Positions 24,501-37,494 are shown, numbered from the stretch's first letter. The stretch: DNA of 64,000 nt from Pseudoscleropodium purum (GCA_963969395.1 OZ017798.1:17290173-17354172); one strand, 5' to 3'. Translations and numbers: made by a program. The notes: generated by a model not told the origin, from the letters alone.

Positions 24501-27500
24501 CCGCGGTCTCCGCATCCACCTGGTCCCACCCTCCCAGCAACAAACCGGTGGATGATGCCGAGTCCTTCGAACTCGCCGCTCCCGATAACCCGTTCCTCCT
24601 CAAGAGATGGGTCGAAGATTGCAACACCCTTCCATGGACGTCCATCTACCACACCACACCATGAAACCACGCAACATCAACAACCAGAAACGAACGCAGG
24701 ACCCCACATTCACGTCAACGAGGACCCGCAACTACACAATTCAACGCCCTCACTGCAAAGTCAAACAACTCCCCACTTCTCTCATCAAACCCAACACAAG
24801 ACCCGGCTCCCTCGCACGTAGCGACTCACTATCGTCCAGAGACCACACCTTCCCAGACGCTCCAACGCCGTGGCTCGACAACTTCGCCTCCACGATCTCT
24901 TCCTTCACCTCCGCCGTGTCTATCACTCCGCTCGGCAACGCGACCCGGTGATCCCGCCCACTCGTGCTCGGTTCCCCCATCCTCTCTCGCACGTCCGAAG
25001 AGTAACGCGCATCCTCATCCACGTCTTCTTCGTCTTCGGCGCTACCACTCCCACTCGTGCCAGCTTCACTCGTACGATCTCGACGATCCTCCGAAAAATC
25101 ATCACTCTCTTCTCCACCATCGTCCATATCCTGACTCAAAACAAAACACGGCTTCAGCACCCATCCCGAACCAACGACACCCCCGCAAACCAACCAGACG
25201 CCGCCATTCCACATCCGCAACGACCACACTCTCCAACCGGGCGAACCCTTCATCCTCGCAAATCAAGGCCCACTCACCTCCCGCGTCACGCAAACCAAAA
25301 CGATCCCCTACCACACGAAAATACCCAAAGCCCAAGCCACACGACCGACACGACAGCAGGACAGCCTCTGGAAACGACCTAGCCGCACGCATCACGAAGA
25401 CTGGACCTCGCTCCCACCCATGCAAACACTCTCTCATCTCGTCGACATTCCTTCCTCCCACACCAAGAGCTCCAATCAATCCCCTGCCCAAAGGGAGAAA
25501 CGGGAATGCACCACAGCCAACGTTCGAAGATCACTTACAGATCGGTACTGCGCCAATAGCTCTTCCAACGGCATCTCGCTCTCCAACATCAGCGCATCGA
25601 TCTACAACCACCACCACCACACAAACATGCATCACGCGACGCAACTCAGCGTATTCCGAAGCGGTAACCAACTCACCAACCTCCTACGGCGTGCCTCAGC
25701 CATCAACCGACTTCAGTCGCCACCACCACTCACCACCCCTTGCAGGCATACACATCACATCGCGACACCAACGGAACCCCATTCCACCTACACAAACGAA
25801 ACTCGCACTGGCCCACCAGCCACCACCAGCACAACCAACATCACTCACCTCGTTCGCGTCCCCGTCGCCCTCTTCCTTCGCAAGTCGTTCCTCTTCTTCC
25901 AGCGTTCTCTCATCGTCAGCCTGAGATAACGAAGACCAAACCGTCACACATCAAGTTCGTCTTCACAAGCATCGTCCCACCGCACTGTCAAATACCCCTA
26001 CCCTACAGGCCCGACCATCCCTGCGACACGCAGCTGCGGCTCACGGACAAAATGAACTTCCAACCAAGCAAGCAAACCACGTATGTGCACCCGGAAAGAC
26101 GTACACGCAGATTCGCCAAAGAAACTTAAACATAACACGACGACATATCCCGCCATGAAACACGCTAATCAATCCCAGCAGTGCACACAAACCAAGACTC
26201 CGCATAGGGCAGTCCAAAAGAGCACTTCCCGACACACACGCCCTGACTCATTGGGTACAAAGCAAACGTCAGAAGCACACAGTACCTCGTCGCTCCCGTC
26301 GGCCAAAGCGCCGGGGACGTACTCCGTGTCATCCTGCACAACACAGGACTCAACCCAATCAAAAGACGTTCAAAGCCTTCCCCAAGTGTCACGAGTTCAC
26401 TCAAACGCCCAACAAGAAAACCGATCTCCATCGAAACCACTCTTCTCGCTCTCACACACTCACCCAAAGATTCTCGTCGTCCCACGTACCAGGGCGACCA
26501 GATCCCTCATCAACCGATGCCTCAATCAATGGAATCTCGAAAATCAATTCTGCACTTCAGCGTCAGCACGCGGAACCACATACCTGCAACTCAACGCCGC
26601 GCTCGTCCAAAGACTTCGGAGGATTCACATGGCTCCGTTCCTCCAGTTTCACCTCCTTCCAAGACCGACCCACGCCTCCGAAATTACGATGGCTCAGCTC
26701 CACCACCAGCTTCGTCGACTCTCCGCCAGACTCGACCGCTCCAACACCATAGGAACCCCCCGCAATTCCGACCGACATACCCACACCAGCTTCTCCGACC
26801 TCACCTTCGTCCACCCGACTCACGGATGCCTCGGACCTCGACAATGCACCTGCTGGCACGCCAACGCCCACTCCAGGCGTCCCTTCCTTCGCGCCCGCGA
26901 TCGGACTCGAAGAACCGACATCCCCCACAGGTCCACCACGGTCGGAACCCAAACGAACCCAAACTCCGTCCACGGAAACGGTCCCTCCGACCGCCCTGGC
27001 GTCGGGTAAATCTGCGCCAGACCCTTCCGTGGTCGACGCTGGATGCTTCTTCGACTCGTCGCTCACTGGGACGTCCGCAGACAGGGGACCACCCGCGCCC
27101 TCCGAAAACTCCTCGTCACCAGCGCTACCCTCATCTCCGCTCTCCTCCTCAGATGCCTCCTCGGACTCGGACTCGGACTCGCTGACGGAATCACCTGAGA
27201 AACCACGAGACACAATACGCTCGGGCTCAGACTACTATCCGATTCCTCGCCTCCCACTCGGATCCCCAAAAAAAACCAAGCCCACTCCACCCAAGTCACA
27301 CATCAATCCCCAAAACAAATTCCCAACTCAAGTTATTGTACGACCTGTCAAACCGATACACAGGTCCGCGACAGCGCTCCAACAGGACGGATCTTTCCTT
27401 TCGGACAAAGTCGGACCCCAAAACAAGCACCAAATATCCATCATATCCAAAAGCACATGTCCAAGAAGCTCAGCTTCGGACACCCCATGGAACGAGCCGA

Positions 27501-30500
27501 AAAAGACTCAAAAACGAAACCAACCTCTCATCAGTTTGTACGCATTCAGAAGATCTTCCAGCGGAAGCTCACTCTCCCGTTGCAATGCACTAAGCTCCTC
27601 TTTCCTTTCATCTTCCGTGATCAAAGCTTCGTCCGCTTCTAACGTGGCTTCGTCATCCTCCTGCGGATGCCAACGTTAGGGAGCGTCACAACCACAGGAC
27701 AACTCAACAACTCTCGATGCATCCACGCTTCCAATGGAGGCACCGAAACTCAAAGGCATCCGTGCAAACACTCCCAACACAGAAATCACACGTTTCAACA
27801 CCAACCTCGACCGCCTACTTAAATCATTTCCTCCGACACACACAAAAAAGGAAACAACATTTCGCATGGCTTACCAGCTCCTCTCCGTCCTCGATCATGA
27901 AATCCGCATCCGCGCCGACCTCGATCTCCATCCCAACAGACCCCTCCAAATCGCCGCCACCGGCGACGGGCTCCGACGCAACTCCTCCATCACCAGGCAA
28001 GGCATCCTTCGCGGGCAACGGAGGCAACAGGAAAACGCCTTCAGGTTCCTGGGCGCTCGCAGTGTCCCCAAGATTTTCGGCCAACATCGTCGAATACCTA
28101 AACAAAACAGTCCACCACCACCCCAGTCCGCATCAGTCCCAACCCTCATTTCTCGATCAAAACCAACACTAGCACCCACGCGGACTGCAAATGGGGGGGG
28201 GAACCGCGCCCTCGGACTGCCAATGCAACACTGATGCCTCCACCGGCCCAACATGGCCATTCTCAGCTGGGAACTCACAAAGCCTACGCCATCACAGCGA
28301 CTGCTAAAACGAAGCCCGCTATCCTACACCGGGGTCGCTCCATTATTCACAGCTGAACCTCGTCAGCTTCACAAACCCCGTGATCGCGCGGAACATACAA
28401 TAGATCACACGCCACGACACCCAGTAGCCCTAAACCTCCTACCTCTCTGTTTGTCCCAGCAAAAAGTCCAGGTGCTTGTCCAGCGCCTTCTTCTTCCTCT
28501 CCTCCACCAGTAATTGCTGCTTATACGAAACCTGACAAACCGAAAACACATCGAACATTCAGCAAAAAACACCGGACACCTGTCCCTCACTCACCCCTCG
28601 AAAAAGTCACCGTCATCCACCATGGACAAAGCTCCACTGGGCTGCTCCGGAAACCGACAAAAACGAACCCACGGAATAGCCCCCACGCACGATGCCAGGT
28701 CCGCCAAGAAGAAAACCACCTCGACGGGCACTCGACATCGACGAACGACTCGGCTGGGGGACGAAAACCGGACAGCACGAAAAAACTTGAAAGCCCAAGC
28801 AGAAAGAAACCCCAATACACGCGGCACCAACCAAATACTCCGAACGAAGGAGCTGCTGCTATCACCACCCAAGACAAGGACGAGAGGGACGTTACCAGCT
28901 TGTCCACTTTCAGCCAAAACTTCTTCACGTCTTTCGCGATGTTACTCGCCACTCGCCGCATTCGCTGCTCCTCCTCCTGAGCAGCAACCACACACATTCC
29001 AAAACGTTCATACCAACCACATGCTCCTCCACCATGACGGGGAAAAAAACCGCATGCACTCCTCACAAACACCGCAACGACCATTACCACGATCGAACCG
29101 AAAAAAGGGATCCAAGAATCAACCCCACCTTCAATCGCCGGTTCTCCCGGGCCACCACGTCCAGCTTGCTTCGGTTCACACGCAAAGAGACCTTCTTCGC
29201 CTGACTCAACTTCCATTTACGCTCCCTCTCGAAATCCTGCCATGGGAAAACAACCACATCAAGGCGTCAGCACACTTCGATCCAACACCTGCGCACCTGC
29301 GGGGGCTCCAAAGCAGACGGAAAAGCAGCATCTTGGACAACCTCACACACGCAAGAGACCCACACAAACGCCTCACGACGGCAGAATTACAGAGGCGCTG
29401 CAACCTCGGGTACCAACGATCGAAAAAATCCTCCAACCGCAAACAAACACGCGGAAACAGAACAAGCCAATCAAGAAACACGCACGCCCACCTTGGCCAG
29501 CCAAGTCATCTCCTCGATCACGAAATCCCAGTGAGTCTTCGGACGAACGGGCTCCTTGCTCTTCGGGAGACCCTTCTTGTCTTTATTCGCTTCCAAGTAC
29601 TGCACAAACAACAAACAACTCCCAAACAACGCGTCAGACCTGGCCCGTTACCAACAAAAAAAGAAAAAAAGAAAAACGGCGCACTTCACGTCCCTCACAA
29701 GCCTGCTGACACTGCACCACCTTTGCAAACCAAACCAAGGCGCTCGGGCCTCGTTTCCCACGACAACCTCACCGCTCACCACAAGGCGCTCCGACAAGAA
29801 ACCAGGCCCAAATGCGCTATCCTCAGGACCGCCATTTCGACAACAGGGAACAGAAACCGACCGATTCACAACACACACCCCATCGTAACCATACCCCATG
29901 CCCACACAGGATGTCACACACCCCGACGATCGAGCCAGACATGGGGAGGGTCATTCGGGAACGACGTACAAGCCCAGAGGAAAACAAAACCCTACCATCC
30001 GAAAACCACGTGGAGCGCAATTGGGCTCAAGATGGGATATGACAAGGGCTCATGAAAAAAGGGGCGCACCTCTTGCTTCAGAAGGACGTCGTCGGCCTCA
30101 GACAGCACCGCGTCTTCGCGCTGCCGTCTCTGCAAGGCCAGGAGACGACGACGAGACGCCAATGTACCCTGCAGAGCAACGCCTTCCCTGTCTCCACCGG
30201 AGTGACCTCCGTCCCTCCTCTCGCGATGGGGTTTGCCAGCCACGCTCTTCTCCGCAATGGATGGGCCCCCGTGCCTCCTGCCCATCCCCTCGTCCACGGA
30301 ATCTCTCCTCTCGCGAGGAGTCTTTCCGACCAGACCCTCCTCCCTCTCTTCGACCGCGTGGCCCACTGCGGCGTCGCGCTCTCCCTGCGACACTCCTCCA
30401 CCCGCTCGGCTGTCCATGGCAGCTCGCCCGTCATCTCTCCTCTCCACGACCTGCTCACCAGCAGCTCTCCTCTCACGACGATGATGCTTCCCACCCGCTC

Positions 30501-31320
30501 TCTTCTCGGAAACGGGGGGCCCCTGCTCCGCCTCGCCCACGACCGGCTCTCCTGCATCTAGACTCCCACGATTCCCATTTCCGTCCAACCCCCTCTCCTC
30601 ATGCGGCTGCCACTCGCCGTTCCCTTCACGAACCGCCTCACCCTCACCTGGTCTTCCCCGACCACCCTGGACTCCGTCGCCGCGCGTCTCCTCGTCCGCA
30701 GCTCGACGGGCTTCCTGTCTCGCGATTTGGCCCCTCGTCTTCTGAGAACCGGGAGAAGCAGAACCAAGGCTCTTGCTCCGGCCATGGTGGTTGGAGCCCC
30801 CATTGCTGAACGGACCCACGATCCTCACTCTCACCGGCACTCTCTCCTGGGGCTGGGGCTGGGGCTGGGGCTGGGGCTGGGGCTGGGCTGGGGGCTGCGG
30901 CTGGGGCGGAACCGGAGTCGTCTTCAAGCTGGAACCCTCCGAAACCGACTCCTCTACGGGGGTCGAATCCCGGACGACCTCACGACCTTCAGGCGCCAAC
31001 AGACGGACAGCCGAGCTCCTCGTCGTCGGCACATTCTTGTTGGCCAAATCGCCTGGCGATTTCGCACCCGGCTTCGGACCACCCACGACCTTCCTAGGTC
31101 TGCCCCTCCCTGCATGCCGCTTCGCTGGCTGGGCAACCACACCCTCCACCGACGGGACGCTCGCTGCGGCGGACGCCTGAACCTCTTCCGACACCGACGG
31201 GGCTCCCCTCACATCCCGGACCGCAGGAGGACCGGATTCGAGGCTGGAGGTGGTGGTCTCGGGCTTGGCACGGTTTCGTCTCCCATAGCATTTCAGTTGC
31301 TTCGACGAAATCTGTTGCAT
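15570..31320 (-). CDS. PIE1/SWR1-type Snf2 ATPase (SRCAP ortholog), left copy
   Basis: This is the catalytic subunit of the SWR1 complex, which uses ATP to exchange H2A for H2A.Z in nucleosomes; in Arabidopsis it is PIE1. Coding exons in transcript order: 31320-30070, 29599-29492, 29236-29129, 28976-28896, 28531-28443, 28097-27875, 27660-27525, 27194-26584, 26333-26286, 25920-25849, 25601-25539, 25130-24830, 24645-24590, 24519-23389, 23220-21094, 20590-20488, 20102-20038, 19723-19668, 19320-19005, 18726-18217, 18094-17508, 17238-15570. All junctions are GT-AG and phases match, giving about 3,236 residues (Arabidopsis PIE1 about 2,055; human SRCAP about 3,230). The order is AT-hook (GRGRPRK, about 71-77), HSA (about 420-560), acidic region, ATPase with DEMGLGKT (about 1249) and DEAH (about 1352), a long SWR1-class insert, helicase C with QAQDRCHRIGQT (about 1871), SANT (about 2400-2455), and a Gly/Ser/Pro-rich tail. 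Exon 13 (24645-24590) and the 70-nt intron after it are the least certain. The start at 31320 has an in-frame stop two codons upstream; a coding exon further upstream is not excluded. Confidence 0.9.
18217..18726 (-). other. SANT/Myb-domain exon of PIE1 (left copy)
   Basis: This single 170-codon exon contains an acidic and aromatic SANT pattern (AWTHGEDAVL, HEYGGNWQL), followed by GGVYRGRHRHP and CRERFRQLL, the typical PIE1 C-terminal Myb-like module. In SWR1/PIE1 proteins this module is linked to nucleosome or histone-tail engagement. The next exon starts EHTKRLLDAV, which continues the family alignment. Confidence 0.85.
21094..24519 (-). other. Split Snf2 ATPase exons of PIE1 (left copy)
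   Basis: Two large exons (24519-23389 and 23220-21094) carry the motor. The first holds the Q-motif region, Walker A DEMGLGKT, Walker B DEAH, and the LTGTPLQND motif III. The second holds LRPFLLRRLKKDVEKQ, the family insert of about 230 residues, then TQMTKMLD, RLDGST, STRSGGVGINL, DSDWNP and QAQDRCHRIGQT. The insert between the RecA-like lobes separates the SWR1/INO80 class from SWI2/SNF2 and ISWI types; the SANT and HSA modules place it with SWR1/SRCAP. Confidence 0.93.
28443..29599 (-). other. HSA-domain exons of PIE1 (left copy)
   Basis: Four short exons (108, 108, 81 and 89 nt) encode the helicase-SANT-associated domain. They show PKTHWDFVIEEMTWLAK, then DFERERKWKLSQAKK, EEEQRMRRVASNIAKDVKKF and YKQQLLVEERKKKALDK, followed by FLLGQTERYSTMLAENL. 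In SWR1-class remodellers this helix binds actin and actin-related proteins (Arp4). Similarity to plant PIE1 is strongest here and in the ATPase. Confidence 0.92.
30847..30898 (+). repeat. GGGGCT hexamer microsatellite inside PIE1 exon 1 (left)
   Basis: About eight near-perfect hexamer repeats occur here. On the coding (minus) strand they read CAGCCC and encode a Pro-Gln tract at about residues 138-158 of PIE1. The mirror copy is at 52437-52488. The same unit number in both arms suggests very recent common origin or gene conversion, since such tracts slip readily. Confidence 0.85.
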
Positions 31321-31900
31321 TTCTTACCTGCTTTTAACATTCTCGCTTCATGCACCCCCAATGCACGATAAACTCCTCACTCCACCCCCGGCGACAATCC
31401 TCGCAATCCCTCAGGGCCTCCGCATTCCCACGGACTCGTCGCCGTCCCCCTGGGCCCGAAACGCTGGCCCCGCGCCTCCCGCCCAACAATTCCCGAGCCC
31501 GATCGCTCCACGTCCCCTGCGCACACGAACTCTCATGCACGCCCTAAATCGCAATCACCCCGCGCTCGACGCGGTACGCCTCCCAAAACGGCGACGCAAA
31601 CACTCCTCCGCGCACCAGCTCAGCAATCCGCATCGCCAATCGCCACCGGGGGGCCAACGGACCGCATCGCCCGTGGGCGCTAGGGTTTCGCCAGTTCTTG
31701 ATCAAACGCGGACACAGAGGAACCGAAACCCTAACCACGCTGCACGCATCCAAGCGCCTGCACGATCAGGATGCCGTGGAGTCGGACACCAAGTCGAGGC
31801 TATCCTGAGGAGCAGACAGACAGGGAGAAGGAGGCATGAGCAGCGGTAAGAAACCCTAAAGCTTACAAGAACCTGGAGAGAAGACGGCCTCGGGACCCGA
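31321..31900 (-). promoter_or_regulatory. PIE1 promoter/leader with three telo-boxes (left)
   Basis: Three AAACCCTA-type telo-boxes lie upstream of the PIE1 start: 31681-31688 (plus-strand TAGGGTTT), 31726-31733 and 31851-31858 (plus-strand AAACCCTA). The region is GC-rich and lacks a long frame continuous with exon 1. Clustered telo-boxes are typical of plant promoters and leaders near the transcription start. A leader intron is possible (GTAAG-type donors occur) but not resolved. Confidence 0.5.
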
Positions 31901-32008
31901 CGAGGCGGGATGTTGGTGGGTTCTTGCTCGCCTTGGACAATCCGGACTGCCTCGTCTGGGGTGAACGATTCGCAGAAGCTCACCGACGAGCCTAATATAA
32001 AGGAGCCA

Positions 32009-32392
32009 TCATCCGAACAACATATTCTCTTCTTCTGGCACGACCCTGAGGAAACTGACAAATGGAGCCTTGCAACAGGGGGCAGCCAGCAGCTTCGAGG
32101 CTTCAATGCTCGTGGTGGAGTCGTGCAATTGTCCTAATTGACTCTCCACAATTAAGCTTACTGCATTTCCCGGCGTGCTCTCGAAATTGCAGCTCGCAAC
32201 AGACGCCTCTAACTTAACTGCTGCTGCGCCGCTGCTGCATTTTGGTCGACAAAAATCCTTCAACGCCTTCGATGAAACTTGGCACCGCTGCTGCAGTTCA
32301 AGTGTGCTAAATGGGCTCCCCAGCAATTCCCTGGCGGCTCTGGCGAGGAGATGATGATGATGAAGTAATTGCGCAGGTTCCATTATCAGCAT
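32009..32392 (-). CDS. Unrecognised 127-residue frame upstream of PIE1 (left)
   Basis: This open frame starts MLIMEPAQLL with four consecutive His residues, runs at moderate GC, and sits at the edge of the GC island about 0.7 kb upstream of the PIE1 start in the same orientation. It has no recognised domain. It could be a small gene, a leader exon, a uORF in an extended PIE1 transcript, or chance. It is present identically in the other arm, which adds no independent evidence for coding because the arms are nearly identical throughout. Confidence 0.25.
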   Translation of the reverse strand: MLIMEPAQLLHHHHLLARAARELLGSPFSTLELQQRCQVSSKALKDFCRPKCSSGAAAVKLEASVASCNFESTPGNAVSLIVESQLGQLHDSTTSIEASKLLAAPCCKAPFVSFLRVVPEEENMLFG

Positions 32393-35300
32393 AATTCAGC
32401 CTTTTACGGAGGCCAGAAATGACTTTCGATTTAACCTCCCTTACACGAGTCCTTCGACTCTACTGGAGCCTTCTTCGGAGGGCAAAGATGTGAGCTTTGC
32501 TCCAAAAAAATTTTAATTTGGAATTCATATTTGGAATAAAGATTTCCATCAACACATGGTTGGGACATTTTCAAACATACAAAATCAACAATCCTAAAGA
32601 GGGGGCAAGGTTTTACATCTGTACTCCCATGTAGGAAAAATAAATCTCATTCCCTAAAATCTCATTGTCTAAAATCTCATTCCCTTTTCCTCCGCTCCTA
32701 GGACTACTACAACACAATCTATCAATCAACTAATTGACTACTCTACATGATAGTCAAATTTGGTTTAAACTAATTGATCTTTGCCAAAAAAATTCAATGC
32801 ATCATCTTGTAATTGGCTAAAGGTGAAGGAACTTCCCCAAATCATATCTAGAAATTCAATTTCGGCACTTCTCTACCTTAATTGATCCTCATGTAACATA
32901 TATGAAGGAAAACAGACAAAATTCTACATAAGTTTTGGCATTGTAAAGAATAGATAGTTGGCATAAGTTGGAAGTTGTTTTGGTTAAAGGCTATTCATTA
33001 ACCTCTAAGTGCTAAAATTAAAGATAATAAGACCAATTTTTCTAATAAATCATAATAAAAAAACTATAATTCCTCCAAATTATCTATAATATTGATTTAG
33101 AATACAAAGCACTTCAATTTCTTCTTTCCAAGATATATTTTATCAAATATTTCTTAAAACCTCCTCAATGAATATTAATTGGATGTTTAAAGTCTTTTTT
33201 TCAAAACATTCATCAATCACCCAACAAATGCTTGAGCATTGAAGGGGTAATTGATTGGGCCAATCATGTGCGCAAAAAGTTACAATGATAGTTTTCATTT
33301 GATAAAAGTATTCCATAACTAATGTGTTTAAGCTTCAATTTGACTTCTAACTTGTAACTAGGGCTCTATTTTCCTACATGTGCTATTAGTAAAGCCCAAT
33401 TGAAAGTTTTTAGATTTCAAGATGTCAAAATTTCAAATGCTTTTACAAAGATGTTGTTGGACTTCAAAACATTCCTAATTGTGGTTTCAATAAAAGGAAC
33501 TGTAGGTGGTAGATGAAGCATGCACAATTTTACTATCAATCTATGGCTTTAGCCATCTTGGTCCACGAAATATTGTGAGTGTCACCTACAAAAGGATTCC
33601 ATGGCCACTCAAAATTTGACAAAAGGCCCCTACACATGTCAACATGTAAATTAGCTAGAATTGCCTAAGAATTGATAGGAACCCCGCATAAAAAAACATA
33701 GTTCTTAGAAGAAGAATATTAGTTGTTGATAGAAAGTAGGTATAAGGTTTTTGAAAAAATCTCATGCATTTAAAAAAACTTCCATAACCAATTGAGATTT
33801 TTTGGATATTAAATATAATTTAGACATCTTAAAGTATTGGTAACACTATGTTTAAAAATTGGGTTCCTAAATCAACTATATATAGACCTAATTTGAATCT
33901 AGTCAAACTTCTCAATACAAGTTAACTTTTTGTATTGTGTATTAACAAAATTTCCAACATTTTTGGGTTGGAGTAAAAAGAATTTGTTTTAGGACCATGT
34001 GGAAAAATTTTCATAAACTTCTAAATTTTATTGAATGAAAAATTTACAATATTTAATTTGAAATACGACTTTAAATGTTTCATTTTCTTATAGTCACTCC
34101 AAAAATGATAATCACATAAAACCAAAAAATTTCACATACAAAGGCAAATTGGTTGTGGATTTTTTTATTTTTCCAAAAATAGCAAAAATTACAACCTTTT
34201 CCATTTCTTATCATTGTGGATGCACAATGAATATTGTCTATCAAACACTACAAGAGAGATTTTCCTTCTCAAATATTCTATTCTACTAAGATTAGAATCC
34301 AATTCTGTTCAAAAATTGCATTAATCCCTAAAGGACCAAGTGGGTGTTTAAACAACCAATTGAAAATTTGGTCAGGTTTTTACAAAGTCAAATTTGAATG
34401 CATTGTTTTTGAAAATTGGACACAAGATGTAGACGCATACCTTCTTTTAGGAAATGTAGTTTTTTTTAATCTAAAGTTATGTTACCCAAATCAGAAGTTA
34501 TGTTGCTTGATGAATTTTTAGGCAATTTGGGCAACTCATGAAAAATTACCTTTTACGTTTGAAATTTTGCAAGCATGTAACTAACATGATGTAGGATGCA
34601 ATTGTGAAAAAAACTAATTAAATGTAATGCAAAAATTGCACATTAGGAGGAGTTAAAATTTGTTAACTCCCCCCAAAAATTTCTTTTAACTTTCAACACT
34701 ATTATCCTGAAATTGTAAGATCAAAAATTATGAAATTTTTCCACACATTCTCACAACAATCTAATTCACTTTTGTATGGTTGAGTTTTTGTAAATCATTT
34801 TGTTCTTGTTGCCCCCCAAAGTGGTAGTTTTTGAAAGTTTGTATCCAAAATGTACCATGGTCCTTTAGGGGTTAAAACTAAACAATTTAATCCTAATGTT
34901 AATTAAAGTCTTATAGGAAGAAATTACCCTCGACATGTGCAAAGAGGGTTGGATAGTAAGATGTCATCCTCTACACGTGCAAAGAGTTAGGGGCACTAGA
35001 CATGGCTTAGTTCATCATTTTGTTTTTTGAATGCATCATCATCTAGGTGTTAAAACCATCATTGCTACTAGTCTTTGGTAGTTTTTGAATATTTGATATG
35101 GCAATAGTAGTCTTCCTATACTACCATGGTATAATGGTTCAATATCAACCAAAAAATATTGTCTCTTAAATACTATTTTATTCTAATCAAAGTCATTTTA
35201 TCCTTGGAATTTGGTGAATGCAAAATAGGTGGGTTATTTTATTTTGTGATATTTGTGGCCATGAACCAAGGTTCAATGTTTGGATTGTTAAATGGTATAA

Positions 35301-37490
35301 ACAATACATGAAGGACACCAAAAAGGACCAAAGTTGAATGCTCTTGGCAAATCAACCTGTATTGAATCTTCACCAATGAAAGGCATTTGTATTGTCCTTG
35401 GGGTATATTAATCATTTAAATATTTTTGTGAAAATCTTAAAATTGTAACATGAATTGCTTTGAATCATGAATTAGTGGTACACTCAAGATTGCATTCTAT
35501 TGGAACTTGAATATTTGTTTTAGTTTATGCATAGAAAAGAAGCTATGTGAACAAAATAATTCCTTCATCAAAAAGAAGATTCCTCTTTCTTCAATGCATT
35601 ATCAATCCTAAGATAACATTTGAGCCCTCATGCTAAAAACTTAAGTGCAATATATACTACTTTATAATGTTGTGTATGCATATCTATCTATCTACACTAA
35701 AATAAAAGTTTAATTGCTATATTATTGATAGACAAAACCAATCAACGTAAAATATCAAAACATGTGTAATTTACGACATTCATTTATTAGTAGTAGGACA
35801 TCCATGTTTTGTTATCCATTAAAGACCTTGTAGATCATTCTATAGTAGATGCTATATTTTGAGCACCATTTTGGAAAAAAATAAAATCCAAGATCTTAAT
35901 TTATATATGAATATGCTAAAATATTCTATCCTTGTAAAAGGATTGTATTACAAAATCAAATATTTACACAAGTCTTTCAAGTATTGATTGTGCAATAATT
36001 TGAATAATACAAGACCTTGTCACACTAATTTAGTTGAACCAAAGATGAAATTTCTATGATTTGTGTAGACATTTGGATGGATTTAGATGAAATTTGGATG
36101 AAAATCATCCATATCTTACCTTGTTTGTTTGTTTGTTTGATATGTTGAGATCTAATAAATTGTGAAGCATTTGGTGGTATTCTAGTTATAGTTAGCAAGC
36201 TCTTTGCGCAAAGGGGTGCACAAGCCTTGTTTGGTAGTATTTAGACCTATGGTATAAAAGATATGGAATTTCAAAGTTTTTTTGAATGAGAAAGTTTAAT
36301 TAAGTTAGTTTTTATTTTGGAATAATCATAGCTATCACATTGCATGTCCAAATGCCACTACGCATAGCCCTTGCACTCTTTTGTGCAAAAAACTTTCTAC
36401 TGGTACTTGAAGTTAGAGTGTTTGTTTTGTTTGTTAGTTACAGTGAAATCTCCACACTAAAAGGAAATGGGCCTATTTGTGATTGCAAAAGAATGACTTC
36501 ATGTCCAAAATGATTAAAGAATGAGTCATGCTCCTTAATTGCACCATCAATGAAGGTTCAACATTATCTTAGTCATCCTATAATCGTCTACGCGACTCTA
36601 ATATGAAGAGTTGACGAGGTTTGAGCTTTACAACATTGTTGACCTTCGGACATAGACACAGTGTCATCCACCATAGGTGCACGAGTCATGAAAGAATACA
36701 ACGCAATCATACATTGTGACTGCACTTGAATCCATAGCAACTATGTAACGACTTCGTCACTCCCCAAATACTTGCTACTATAGCAAGGTTTTTTTTTAAA
36801 ATCTTTTTTTTTAACTTCTCTTTCTATTTTTTCTTAAAGTTTTTCTATTTTTTTGATGTATTTGTTTGACTATTTTATTATGGATAAGTATTTTTTAAAG
36901 ATGCTAAAATTTTTCCTCTTTTCTCTCTTATACATATTTTGGTCCTTTCTATTCTTTCAAATTCTTTTCTCCCTTTGGAATTTTTAGCATTTCTCCTCAT
37001 TCCTTTAATTTCTTCAGTCCTTTTTTGATTTTTCTAATGTTCATGAAATTTGTTTATCTTTTATACCTTTATTATTTTCCTACTTTTTCTGTATCTATTT
37101 GACCATTTTTTTACTTTTATTTCTTTAAGTTTAGTAGGGTTGGGACCTTTGTGGGGAAAATTGGTGATTTGCAAAGTTTTTATAAATTCAGAAATTGAAT
37201 GAAATTAGCTTTATTTAGGTCCAAATGCTACAAAACAAAGTTGTATAGCTTTTTCATGCACAAGACTTTCTATTTGTGGCAATCTTATTGCATTTGGACG
37301 TAGAGAGTGAAAGTTGTGAAATTTTAAATTTAATAAGGTAACTAAAATTATCTTCTATTTTGAAAAAACTGTAACTTTCACATTGCATGTACAAATGCTA
37401 GAATTCAATTTTTTGAACTATTATGTGCATATGAAGCATTCTATTCATATCAAGAATGCAACTTTTCATAGTATAGTCTAAAAGTGATCG
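32393..37490. other. AT-rich DNA of the left arm, no recognised gene
   Basis: This is very AT-rich DNA with no supported gene. The 95-codon frame at 34234-34521 has no recognisable features. Elements resembling the ~175-bp monomer family occur near 36190-36310 (+), 36320-36445 (-), 37195-37290 (-) and 37360-37460 (-). A sequence CACTACAAGAG at 34238 resembles a CACTA-transposon end, but no partner end was found within the arm. Confidence 0.55.
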
Positions 37491-37494
37491 AATT

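Noticed and set aside
28514..30055. 513-codon plus-strand open frame (mirror 53280-54821, minus)
   Set aside because: It is antisense across several PIE1 exons and introns, including the HSA exons. The composition is basic and low complexity with no recognised domain.
34234..34521. 95-codon frame in the AT-rich arm (mirror 48814-49101)
   Set aside because: No motif, no splice partners, and an AT-rich setting with repeat-like flanks. Its presence twice only reflects the palindrome.
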